Source of the DNA: Bradysia coprophila
Taxonomy: Eukaryota; Arthropoda; Insecta; Diptera; Sciaridae
Assembly: GCF_014529535.1 (NCBI RefSeq)
Contig: NW_023503616.1
Location: forward strand, 6,620,584-6,684,583
Direction of reading: 5' to 3'
Length of the DNA: 64,000 nucleotides
The translations under genes and the position numbers were made by a program. Shown piece by piece: positions 35,572 through 46,527 of this stretch; the stretch's first letter is position 1, and each line of letters begins with the position of its first letter. The notes under the pieces were generated by a model. It searched no databases. It saw nothing but the letters and a program-made list of their open reading frames with translations, and had not been told where the DNA came from.

Positions 35572-36141
35572 TTAATTTAAGTGTTCAGTCACATCAGTAA
35601 TAATTGACGACAAATTTTTATCACCATCAACAGTTATAGCTAGCTCGGTAGAATCCGGAATTTCTAGAGTATTCAATTGACTCTGCAACATATTGGCCTT
35701 CATAAAATGTCCTTCACGCCGGCCAATTCGTTCGGCTAAAACACTTTCCGAGCAATTCAAAAACACGAAAATTGTTTTGAATTTCGTACGAAAATCGTCT
35801 TCGAAACCAGCATAGCATCCGCTTAAAATGTCTCTGTATATTTTCTTCAACGAGGAACATGCGACAACCACTTGAACGCCGGTTAAATCACTTTCACGTC
35901 TTTCATTTACCCTTCGTTGGTAAGCCATTATGAGATTTTCTCTAACCGTTTTCAGCCAAGGAAAACGATCGTTGTCGGTTAGAGGGATTGCATTACTCAT
36001 TTTCTCTATATTTGATGGTGGGTGCAGAGAATCAGCATCGATATACTCACACTGATAGTGTTGGGATAGAGCCGATGCTACCTCGCTCTTTCCGCATGCA
36101 GCCGGTCCCATTACGACTATAGTTTGCCCTGTTATGCCCAT
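35572..36141 (-). CDS. IDNK: Gluconokinase (IDNK/GntK family)
   Basis: It phosphorylates D-gluconate with ATP to 6-phosphogluconate, feeding the pentose phosphate pathway; cytosolic (family knowledge). The single 189-residue exon matches the family length (human 187). The Walker A loop GPAACGKS is at residues 12-19, preceded by a hydrophobic strand. The gluconate-site block follows: DADSLHPPSNIEKM, then PLTDNDRFPWL. Later come VVACSSLKKIYRD and the lid segment RIGRREGHFMKANML, all family hallmarks. The start is the ATG six codons before the first strand. No intron, unlike its neighbours. It lies alone between family-B MITEs in opposite orientation. Confidence 0.95.
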   Translation of the reverse strand: MGITGQTIVVMGPAACGKSEVASALSQHYQCEYIDADSLHPPSNIEKMSNAIPLTDNDRFPWLKTVRENLIMAYQRRVNERRESDLTGVQVVVACSSLKKIYRDILSGCYAGFEDDFRTKFKTIFVFLNCSESVLAERIGRREGHFMKANMLQSQLNTLEIPDSTELAITVDGDKNLSSIITDVTEHLN

Positions 36142-37718
36142 CTCAGTAATTGTTACACCTTTGTATTCAAAATAAATGCCACAAATCGATTTTAATTTTA
36201 CTAATGTCTCTTGATTGTGCTTATTTTATGAAGCGAATATGATTTCTTATCAACAAATCTAACGAGATTAATAAATTTATTCTCAGCTGTGTGCCGAGTA
36301 AACTACACTTATAATGCGAACACTACGTATACCAAGCCATACATACAGTGTTTTCATTTGTTTTAACTTGATTTACAACAAAACTTAAAATGAAATTACG
36401 ATAATACCGTTCTAATGCCCTTCTAGGTGTTCATTTTATCAATTTCGGAACAAGTTCAAGTTTTTCTTGTTTTATTAGAATGTATGCCCTTGACTTGACT
36501 ACTCAAAAACTAAGTTAGTTTTTATTGCAACGCACACAGAGACTTTATACGTCCAAGACTAAAACAAAAAGCTGAAAATTATTTATTACACGACATAAGT
36601 ATCGTACGCCACATACATTTTATAATCGAAAATACAGATATGACAGAAATATAGCGGATGGGTTCGAATATTATTGTTAGTAGAGGAAATATAATGAAAA
36701 GGTGCGAGTGGGTCTGGGTAGATTAGATTGAGACAATTTGAAATTATAAATTTGAATTGATGACAATGTGATGCGTGACGAGTAAAAATTAACAGTCTTG
36801 CAGCTCTGTAGTAACCGCATACACATTGATTACAAAATTAGGAGGCCACAACTTGATTTCACTGTGTTCATACACTTCTAACATCTAACATAGAGAATTT
36901 GAAAGCGGACACTGTCACATTTTGGGTCTTCCAATTTTGTAAACAATGTGCATGCTGTTGCCAGAGAGCTGCCTTGGTCTCTGACAACGCTTTCAACCCC
37001 TTAATTATTAGAATTAGACTAGAAACAAATGTAGTAAAGATCGGTTGAAATAGTAATTTATGCAACAAGTTGCGAAATGTAGTTGTTGTTTACACTAAAT
37101 ATGAAGTTATAATCACATCGTGTGATTTTTGATCTTAGGCGAACTAAGGTTGTACCGTTTTGTCCTCCAGAGTAAATATTAGAAGTGGATTTCGTGTGTT
37201 GCCTCAATTCACGCCGTAACGGTCGAAACTCAAAATGAAAAGTGCGGAGGTCTTAACGTAGCGTCATTTTCATACAAGGAGCGTTGAAATGTATTTTTCG
37301 GTTCATTTTTTTATTGACTCGTTCACAATAAATTCAAATTTTAGGCACACTTACGGCTGGATTTTAGGGAAAAAATCATATTCAATTAAAACCGAAAAAA
37401 ACACAAAATTTTTTGAACATTTCTGTCATACTCGTCAAATTTTACCGTCACACATTACGTTTCCGAAAAAGAAAAAAAAATAGAAAAAGACCACATACCA
37501 CCATTCCATAATTTCTACTATCTGAACGTGTTTTCATATCACCAAGTTCGTAAGTTAGTGCGGGTCAGCTGATAGTTGGAGAACGTTGAATTTAATTTTT
37601 GAAACAAAGTGATTTAGATAAGAAAAATTTGTCTGTTATAATACTCAAGATAAGTGTATTTCGTAATTTTGAGTCTAATTAGATTTAGTATTGGCACCGT
37701 AAACAATTACATGTCAGC
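36142..37718. other. Intergenic stretch between gluconokinase and GRHPR
   Basis: A divergent promoter region for the two genes. It contains a family-B MITE (37207-37362). I see nothing else. Confidence 0.6.
37207..37362. mobile_element. MITE family B, copy 3 (reverse of copy 2)
   Basis: It begins ATTCACGCCGTAACGGTCGA and ends near GGCACACTTACGGCTGGATT. Its interior is the reverse complement of 34847-35011 (for example GTCATTTTCATACAAGG). The right end is slightly decayed. Confidence 0.65.
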
Positions 37719-38944
37719 ATGTCAGATATCCCTAAAGTATTAGTTAGTCATCCGAGGTATCCTGACGCAGGTGTGAGGCTTTTAAAGTCAAAGTAATGTT
37801 GAACAAATTTTTGTCGTCATTATTGTGCAGTTTATTTAAAAGGAAATCTATTTTGTAGATTTGAAGTAATAATTTGTGAAGGAATCGAACGAGAGGAAAT
37901 TATACGCAAATGTGTTGGTGTCGATGGAATACTATGGGCTAACTGTGAACGATTAGACGCTGAAATTTTGGACAGTGCTGGTCCCCAGTTAAAAGCAATT
38001 GTAACTGGTACGGCTGGATTTGACTATGTTGACTTGACTGAAATAGAAAAACGAGGCATACGATTCGGATATACACCGAATGTACCAAATAATGCTGTCG
38101 CCGATCTTGCCATAGGTTTGATGATAGCTGCCGCACGACGATTCACAGAAGGATATCGTCAAATAGTTGACGAAAGCTGGCAACTGAATGACCCGTCGTG
38201 GATGCTTGGACAAGATATTACGAATTCAACTGTCGGGATAGTAGGATTCGGTAGAATTGGACAAGTTATCGCCAGAAGATTGACGGGATTTGATGTTGCT
38301 AAAATAATTTATTCAGGCAATAGCGAGAAATCGGAAGGTATGCAATTCATTATTAATTGTGAAGCTGGTGGGATTTTATAAAATAATTTAATTTAGGTCG
38401 AAAGCTCGGAGCTACTTTCGTACCTTTCGAAAATTTATTGGTGGAAAGTGATTTCATTTTTATAGCTTGTCCACTAACAAACCAAACCAAAAACTTATTC
38501 GACAAAGATGTCTTTACCAAAATGAAACCAACTAGCGTATTAATAAACATTGCTCGAGGAGGTTCGAACATTTAAATATTAACAAGAGTCAGCTTAAGTA
38601 AGATATTAAATCTCTTTCTTTAACAAAGGTATCATTAAGCAAGCAGATCTAATAGACGCATTGCAATCACGAAGTATTTTTGCGGCTGGGTTAGATGTAA
38701 TGGACCCGGAACCACTTACAAAGGATCATCCACTTACAAAACTATCGAATTGTGGTAAAAATTGTTTCCTATCCTTTCACTATTTTTGCAACACGATATC
38801 GCTAATTATTGTAATTTGAATTTAGTCTTGACACCACACTTGGGATCGGCAGCAACTCAGACCAGAGAAAACGTATCCATAAAATCGGCACAAAATCTTA
38901 TAAATGGCATTGAAGACATACCAATGATTTATTCGCTTCAATAG
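37719..38944 (+). CDS. GRHPR: Glyoxylate/hydroxypyruvate reductase (GRHPR-like)
   Basis: A D-2-hydroxyacid dehydrogenase that reduces glyoxylate to glycolate and hydroxypyruvate to D-glycerate with NAD(P)H. Exons are 37719-37792, 37859-38337, 38397-38561, 38629-38754 and 38826-38944, giving 320 residues (human 328). Visible parts are the N-terminal substrate domain with TGTAGFDYVDL and the nucleotide fold with VGFGRIG at about 153-159. The catalytic set is Arg at about 237 in NIARGG, Glu at about 267 in DPEPL and His at about 286 in TPHLGSA. The NNAVADLAIGLMIAAAR helix is also typical. The ATG at 37719 is chosen because an earlier ATG (37711) meets a stop at once. All four introns are 60-71 bp. 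Confidence 0.95.
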
Positions 38945-41220
38945 ATTCCTGCAAGTAGCCAAACGATAGATTCGATATTTTGATAAGTGATAGAAAGTGG
39001 AATTGTTTAGGACTAGGCTTAAACTTGTCTCACTAGGTTTCTCCTCTTTTTATCACTTAGTACAAAATCAGGCCGGACAAGCTCAAAAAAGCCCTTCAGG
39101 ATTTGTATAAAAAAAATCTGTAGAAAACCCTTCATTGCCCTGTGGGGACTGTGGAGTCTGAAAAATACATTTTTAATACAATAGTAAATTAAGTGAACTC
39201 AGATGCAGAACGAATAAATTTACCTCGATATTGTTCCACCCTAACTTCTGGTTTCTTGTTCATCTTGCAAATATTGATGGATTTGGAAAAATTGGTGAAA
39301 ATCGCGATAATGGGAATTCCTTTGATTGACTGACGTGCGATTGATATCAGAATCAGAACTGATAAAATTTTAATTAATCTAACGGCGATAAAAAATGACT
39401 TGTAATAAATACTAAACTAAAAGCTTCCCCATTACGCCACTAAACAAAATATAGACGTGCGGTTTTGGAAATTTTCATGGATTTAAATAATCTGCAGGAC
39501 TCACCTTATCATTGAGAAAATGAGAAAATTTACAATTCTTGCAACCTCTTGAAAAGCGACAATGGACGTGGATGACAATGTTAGCTACTTACATAGCACG
39601 GAGTAACGCGTCCTTATTTTTCAATGTGACCAGAAGAACCATCAAGCTTCCTAAAACCATACCGTACCATGTCTGACGTTAAATATTTACCTAGAACTAG
39701 ACCCATCGAGTTGAATATATTTACATCAATGTCTGTGTCGTTCGAGTATTTGTTTGGACGACTGAGTCATAAGTACTTTTTATCCAGATGGATTACGGTA
39801 ATTCTTTTTGTAAAGACATTTGATTTAAATTTATTATACTTAATTGTGTTTGCCGATAAGGAAGCTACTATTTACTAAAGAAAGGAATCAGTTTCAGTTC
39901 GCGGTCAACTGTCTTAGGGTAAACACATCGGAGAGTGGTTTCTGAGAAAATAATAATTTCGATTGCATCAATTTTGCCGAAAGTGTTAGAAAAATTGTAC
40001 CGACAGTTAATTGAAAATCGATTCTGGTATGTACGCTTTTCAGAAAATTGTATCTAAAACTTTATATTTTGGCCAACAAAGCCTTTTTCTGCTTCAGGGC
40101 CGAAAATGAGCTCAATTTTGCATTTTCTTTTGTCGAGTTTTCGTTCGTCCTTTTCGTTCGTCCTAAAATTTTGTATGGAGCACTGTCAAGTTTCAGTACA
40201 CTATTTAGAGTACCACTTCTGCTTGAAGTGCGTTGATTTTAGGCAATTTCTCCCGAACGAAGTGAGTGTCCAAGACATGTAATTTTTAATAAAGAAAAGA
40301 TGAAAATCCAAGAAATAATCCAAAATTTTCGGCCCCGACGCATGAAAAATTACATATGTACTTTGTTCGTGGCACAATTGCCTAGTGAGGGCTACATGCG
40401 AAATTGCCTAAAATCAATCGTCCAAAACAGATACACAAATAACATGCTTCGGGCCGATAATGAGGGCAATTTTGATTTTTTTTTCTGAGAATCGGCTCAC
40501 GGTCACGTTTTTTTGTAGCACTAGTGGAGCGATATGCAAGAAAGATACGATCCCATATATCTTTTCATGCCTTGGGAATAAATTTCGGAATTTTTCTCGT
40601 AATTTAGGCCCTCGGTGGACGGTTGATTTTAGGCACTTTCGCTTGTCGCCCTGTTCGGACTACAAAGCGCCGGTTAAATCTACCGTCCACCACAGATACG
40701 GGAATATGTGCCTAACATGCGTAACAGTACGAAAAAAAAATAAAAAAATTCAAAATTCCAGTTTTTGTTCTCGTAGCTAGATTGTTGATATGGTTTGATA
40801 ACGACGCCGACATGTCTACTTATTTCATTCGTCGAAGAAAAACCGTACTTTTCATAATTTAAGTGCTTTTTTCAACGCCCTCGGCAAGTGAAATTGCAGA
40901 TCTCAAAAAGAAAAATGGAAAATCGTGTCTCGACTTTTTTAGCTTTATCAGCACTTTTTCGAAAAGTTTTGCAAAACATTTTTCGCGGATTTTGTTTTTA
41001 ATTTAGACAAGAAAGTACTCTCAACAAACATCGGTTATTATGCAATTTCGCTGTATGTCTTGTTTAGAAATTCGGTTGCTTCCACGCCACCAGCAAGCGT
41101 AAAAGTAACAATCACACTCTTGTTTATGTGAAAATTACTTTCTAGCTTGGATACTTGATCTATAGCTTAAAATGTAAGAGCCACAAATGTCTAAATATGT
41201 ACTCCATTTACTTAGATCGA
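38945..41220. other. Intergenic stretch between GRHPR and the Reeler-DOMON gene
   Basis: No gene is supported. A copy of the words GAGTACCACT.C/TGCTTGAAGTGCGTTGAT lies near 40207-40240 and also near 9495-9523, so old dispersed repeats are present. A CAGGCCGGACAAGC stretch near 39068 resembles hAT-type ends but I see no matching partner. Confidence 0.5.
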
Positions 41221-44200
41221 ATGATGTGGCATTCAACTATCTTCGTTCTCATCGCAATTCTTCATCTGTCTACATCAGCATCACTCTGCGGAACAAGCAA
41301 CGAAATACCAATCCATAACAATGTTCCACCAATGACAACAATTTCACCGTTCAACATATTGACGTCAGTTTCAACTGCGCATCAAAGTGAAATAGTAACT
41401 CTTCGAATTAAGTCGATTTTATCAGAACTTAAGTTTGAAGGATTTATTGTTCATGCATTTAGCACGAGCCGAGGCGAAGTTGTGAGTAACGCAAATTCCA
41501 TCATAATTTAAATTACGATAATTTTGAGCGATTAATTTTAAGCTCGGGAGGTTTACTTCATCACGTGCAGGATTAAAATTAGGCAATTGTGATAGCGAAG
41601 ACAATATTGCAACATATCAAGCATATCCGGGAGGTGTAGATGAAGTGGAATTGCAATGGCAGGCTCCGAGTGATTACGTGGGAGAAATTCTATTCAAGTT
41701 TGAAATGAATTTATGAAGCACATAGAGATGTGGATGGTAATGGTACATTTTTTTATAGTGCAACGGTAACTCAGGATTACGATACATTTTGGGTTGGAAT
41801 TAAGTCGAATTCGTTAGAAATTATTGAAAACGAGATTTCAACTTCATCAGCAATACCTTCGAATCACAATAAACAATTTTTATCTAAGGTTTGTATCAGG
41901 TGATATTATTGGTAAAATTATTGGAGTTTACTGAAATTTACTGAATCAAAACAAAAATTCAGTAAATTTTTGGTAAATTCGGTATACAATATATCTTGAT
42001 CGGGCATTGATCGATTGTGTTTGAATGATAAAATCGATAAATTTCTAATGCAGCGACAAGCTCCCACTTCAATTTACGAAGGATGTGGATCGACGAAAAC
42101 TTGCGTTGGGTACCCTTTGAATTGTGAGCAAAACCAAACATGCAGAGCTGTTACTACGGCGAGGATTGTTGATAAACGGTTTTTTTTCGAGCTGCAATCT
42201 AGTGCTGGTTGGTTTCATGATACAAGAGCATTTGTTTCGTATCTCATCAATACCTATTTTCAGATAATGTCGGCTACGTTTCTCTTGGATTGTCCAGGTC
42301 AGATCAAATGGGTGACTGTTCAGTTATGGAATGTTTGCGCGAGAACGGCAGTATTTATCAATATAACTCGTGGAATTTTCGGCGATCTAATACGAGAGAG
42401 GGAGTTGTAAGTAGATTTTTCAACAAAAAATTCCTCCAAAATTCTTAGTCGCGAAATATATATGACGTCACTTATCGACATTAAGTAATAAATTGCTTCT
42501 TAAAGTATGACATAATCTAGTAAAATCTACAAAGATTCGAAATCAAAATGCGATAACGATATAAAGCACGTGGATCAATATACGAATATCTTCAGTTTGG
42601 ACTTTGCATGTCTGCATTTATTCAATCAATCAATCAATGCAATGCGAATACTTAAAAAATTAGTTGATCTTGATTTCGATGAAAAGGTTGGCCATGGCCT
42701 TGTTCTTAATAACTTCTTATTGACAAAGCAGATGGATAGGTTTGATCAGTACCGGACTGGCTCGAAAAAGCCCATCGGGGGCTCCATGCAACTCAATTTA
42801 AAAAGGCCCACAAACTAAAAATTCTGATACAAAAATCCAAAAGGCCCATCGGGAATTCCCCGAATTCACCATATGGCCAGTCCGCGCCTGGCGTTTGATC
42901 AACGCAGATCTGTAGCAACCGCATAAAATCGGACAGTGTCAGCTTGCAAATTTCGTTATGTTAGAAGTGGATGAAAACAGTGTAATGAAACTAAAAGATC
43001 TATGCGGCTACTAGAGATCTGCTTTGGTTTGATGTAACCTCTTACAGACTAGTCCTTGATTTAAAATCTTCAGGACTTAAATTTGTGTCGTTGCATCATG
43101 ATCGTCAAACTTAGAAATTTAAACGATGTTGCGTTGCTTGTTGTGAGACCAAATAAACAGCAAGCAACACAACATCGCCGTTGCAATTTCAATAGTTTTA
43201 ACATATTTGACGATGGTGATGTTGATAACAGATGTCCTACCTGTCTACCTGCTTAGTCAACATAATTCTGTATTTCTTTCACTAGCCGCAAAACATCACT
43301 ACGCTGCTTGAATCATCCTATCTCGATGGCACTATTTACTGCAAATTTGAACGCGATCCGTCTTCGGTGGTACTTGGAAGTGAATTTGACTTGGAAGCCG
43401 AAAGATTTTATTTCTTGGTTGCTATCGGTACTAACTTCTCACGTAAGTTACAGAAATTTAACAGATTATACTCCAATCCAGATAAATTTACGGTTTTCAT
43501 AGCGACAGCAATTTTGCATCATAACCTGGGACGATCGGCATCTACACAACCACAGGAAATAATTAGAGTACATATCAATTGTAACGTTCAAGCGAGACAT
43601 TGTTTCGAGATTTCATACATACATTTTTAGGAGGTCGATCCTATTTATCAAGGATGTGGAACGGACAAAATTTGTTTCGGTATGCCAATTGGATGTTTAA
43701 ATGAATCATCATGTGACGCAGTTGCTGCGGTTCTGGTTGAAAATGATCTTTACGAATTTGAATTGCAATCCGAAGATGGTAACGTTTAAATGGTACCGAT
43801 CTTTGGCCTTATCTTATGCCTATTTTTCTTGCAGCAAGGGCCGCTTACGTTTCCTTCGCTCTATCTAGGGACAGGATAATGGGCGACGATTCAGTCATGG
43901 AGTGCATACTACAGAACGGTACTGTTCGAGCATACACTTCTTGGAATGTTGCACGTCCAGATATCGGAAATACAAGAGAGGGCGTGGTAAATTATAGTCT
44001 AGCCAAACGGAACACCATGTGAGAAACGATAATTTTACCTATGTTTTTCCAGGAACAAGACATCATTGAACAGATCAATGGAACTTATATTGATGGAAAA
44101 ATCTACTGTAAAATCAGACGTGATAAAGCGACACATATACTTGGCCATGAATTCAATTTAGCATGGGCAGATTTTCACTTTATGTTAGCCACTGGAACTG

Positions 44201-44449
44201 GTCTCGTAGGTAATTTCGTTACTATTGCCATGCTATTGATACAGAAGCGTTCGTTTGCATGCAATTTGTTTCTCTTTTCTTCTTCCAGCAAATGGTATTG
44301 GGGGACACGATCTGAACCGCACTGTGTCCCAGGAAACATTTGAATTACCTGGAAGAAGGAGTGCCGCACCATTTGTACAGATTTCTGCAATTACAATTGT
44401 TGCTTGGTTGTTAGCAACCAGTTGCGCACACTTCTTTCGCAGGCTATAA
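41221..44449 (+). CDS. Secreted or surface Reeler + two DOMON domain protein (FRRS1-like)
   Basis: Exons are 41221-41485, 41571-41697, 41759-41888, 42054-42207, 42264-42406, 43286-43585 (donor uncertain, 43567 also fits phase), 43631-43778, 43835-43986, 44053-44209 and 44289-44449, about 578 residues. A signal peptide (MMWHSTIFVLIAILHLSTSAS) leads to a Reeler domain with LQWQAPSDYVGEILF and YDTFWVGI. Two DOMON modules follow, opening YEGCGSTKTC and YQGCGTDKIC, each with a (S/D)VMEC block and NTREGV. The C-terminus ends in a hydrophobic stretch (ISAITIVAWLLATSCAHFF), a likely membrane or GPI anchor. Unlike ferric-chelate reductase FRRS1 there is no cytochrome b561 module, so reductase activity is not expected. 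Repeated exon phases suggest internal duplication of the DOMON unit. The function is unknown. Confidence 0.8.
42747..42890. mobile_element. hAT-like MITE inside an intron of the DOMON gene
   Basis: 144 bp with ends CAGTACCGGACTGGC / GCCAGTCCGCGCCTG, which are inverted copies apart from three bases. It is flanked by GGTTTGAT (42739-42746) and GCGTTTGAT (from 42891), an 8 bp duplication with one extra base. Inside, AAGCCCATCGGG and GGCCCATCGGG repeat. It is non-coding and lies in the 879 bp intron 42407-43285. Confidence 0.75.
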
Positions 44450-45055
44450 GTTCATATAATTTCGTTGGCATGACAGGATCGCTTACCAAATATTACCAAA
44501 ATCATTGTAGCATAATAAATCGTAGCCCATTGTGATCACATAGATAAATAGAATATTCAGCAGATTTGATAAAAATTAGTTTACAATTAAGACAAATGAT
44601 TGTGAGATAAGCTTAGCAACTACTCAGCTTCCCACGCCTCAACTACGGCTGTCAACATGTTATTCTTAGCAGTGATAAATGATTTTGAGAATAACATCAA
44701 CCGAAATAAAAACCATGTTGTAACCAGACTAAAATTTTTGAAAAGCTTCCTTCTGGATCATTTGAACTGAGGGATTCTTTTGAAAAACAGCCCGCTGAAA
44801 TCGGACGCATCTTTTTTACATGTGCCTAGAAAGGTATTATGGTTACTAGAAGCCATTTCCAAAAAAAAATCCTCGACGTTTGTGTGATTCCTGTGTGATG
44901 CTGACCCACATTATGCCTTCCAGCCGGAGAAGTTCTATTAATCAGTTCGTTTGAGTGTTACTTGAAAGACATTTTGAAACAAAACATTGATTTACTAACT
45001 AAAATTAAGAACAGCGAAAATAATGGAATTCGAAAGCTCACTTCCGAAGAGGTAC

Positions 45056-45464
45056 GGAATTTTTTATATGTGCCCAGAAAGTTATTCGACCTAGAAGCCA
45101 AAACCACTTTCAAAAAAAATTCTTCGAAGACATGCGCTTTTCTTACAGGTGTGTTGTGACATTAGAAAGATAATTCTATGTTGTTTCAGGGCAAATAGAG
45201 TCTTACGAAGTTTAACGTGTTGCCGGTTATTGCGACGTGTCAACTTTAGGCATACCGGAAAGTGCTAAGGGAGTCAAGGAATACCTCCAAATAAATTTCT
45301 AAAAATCATCAATCGGTATTCCTCGACTCTTTTAGCCACTTTCCGGCATGAATAAGGTGCCTGCTAGAGCATTATATCCTTATTGTTAAACATTTCAACT
45401 TCCCATATTTCATCGTAGCTGCTTCTAGGGTCGAATACCTTGCTGGGCACATATAAAAAATTCC
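45056..45464. repeat. Nested foldback element
   Basis: Outer arms, starting GGAATTTTTTATATGTGCCC, span about 45056-45100 and 45420-45464. Inside, a second inverted repeat spans 45251-45350 (CATACCGGAAAGTGCTAAGG against CCACTTTCCGGCATG). The outer-arm text also appears near 44819 (ATGTGCCTAGAAAGGTATT). Confidence 0.7.
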
Positions 45465-46049
45465 ACTGGAAAATGTGTCCGATTACGGTATGCTATTTTT
45501 GAAAAGATAGATGATATGCTTCCAAACTAACATCTCTTCAGTAAATAATGATGATTCATAAAACGCACAATATTCACTTCCTGGTGGGGAAGACAAAAGA
45601 ACAAAAGAAACGTTAACGGCAATTTTGAAAATTTAGAACGTCCTCTCTTCTAAGTCGATAAAAGAGCCACTAGTAAATTCTGCTGCCACTGCCTTCGTGA
45701 TCAACTCAGAGGTATCTTTCAGAACCGATATTACTCAGGGCCTCTTCAGGGATTGGCATTCATAACACATCCCGAATTTTTCAAATTGCCCGGTCAAAAT
45801 AACACCAAATTATGACAGGATAGGTGGCGCATAATTGCGTCAGTGAAATGTTTTCTATTGCGTGGCAACACTATTTACAAAATGCTACACATATACCATG
45901 ACGATTACATGCCATGTACAAAATGTACATGTGCTATGGAAGTAGATGAGTGTGTATAGGTGTGTTACCATGTTCATCATGTACACAAATAATGTCGTAG
46001 GCCAGCCATTTCTTTTTCTAGGTTATGTTCCATGTTGTCGCCGTATTTC

Positions 46050-46145
46050 CATGTACGTTGTCATGTACACATTCATGTACGTTGTCATGTACACATTCAT
46101 GTACGGTGTCATGTACACATTCATGTACGATAAATCATGTACACA
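46050..46145. repeat. 24 bp minisatellite, about four units
   Basis: Units of CATGTACGTTGTCATGTACA followed by CATT repeat head to tail, the last being diverged. The unit is built from CATGTAC palindromic words, which also dot the preceding 150 bp. Confidence 0.8.
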
Positions 46146-46527
46146 TACGTTTCGTCATGGCATGTATTTTAACAAGATAAAAAAAAATCATCAGAATCAA
46201 CAATAGCCATTTACGGTTCATTGAGAAAACGTTTTTTCATTCATAATTTCAATTCAATTTATTGTAACGTACAAAGTAAATAATAATGTTAGTACATGGC
46301 ATGACATGTTTAACAATTGTGTACACCGTTAGCACATTATCTCTTAGAGACGGTATATTATGTACATAAGAGTCAGCTGACCAATGTAAACAAAAACAAT
46401 TGGAACAGCTGTTATTACGATGCGGGAGAGTGTGAGGTGTGGATAGAAAATATATAAATGTAAACAAATCATAAAAATGTTGTTGTGAAATTTTGAATTG
46501 TCACATAAAATCTGCTGTGGTTGAAAT

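Larger units (their letters stand above)
44450..46527. other. Intergenic stretch between the DOMON gene and veloren
   Basis: No gene. It contains a nested foldback (45056-45464), a related third copy of its arm text near 44819, and a 24 bp minisatellite (46050-46145). Text at 45690-45735 (GCCTTCGTGATCAACTCAGAG) recurs at about 55580. Confidence 0.6.

Noticed and set aside
38353-38571. 72-codon minus-strand frame
   Set aside because: Antisense of the GRHPR exon 38397-38561.
43443-43481. Possible 39 bp intron in the DOMON gene (GTAAGT...CCAG)
   Set aside because: Shorter than any other intron in the window, a multiple of three and open in frame; reading through is simpler.
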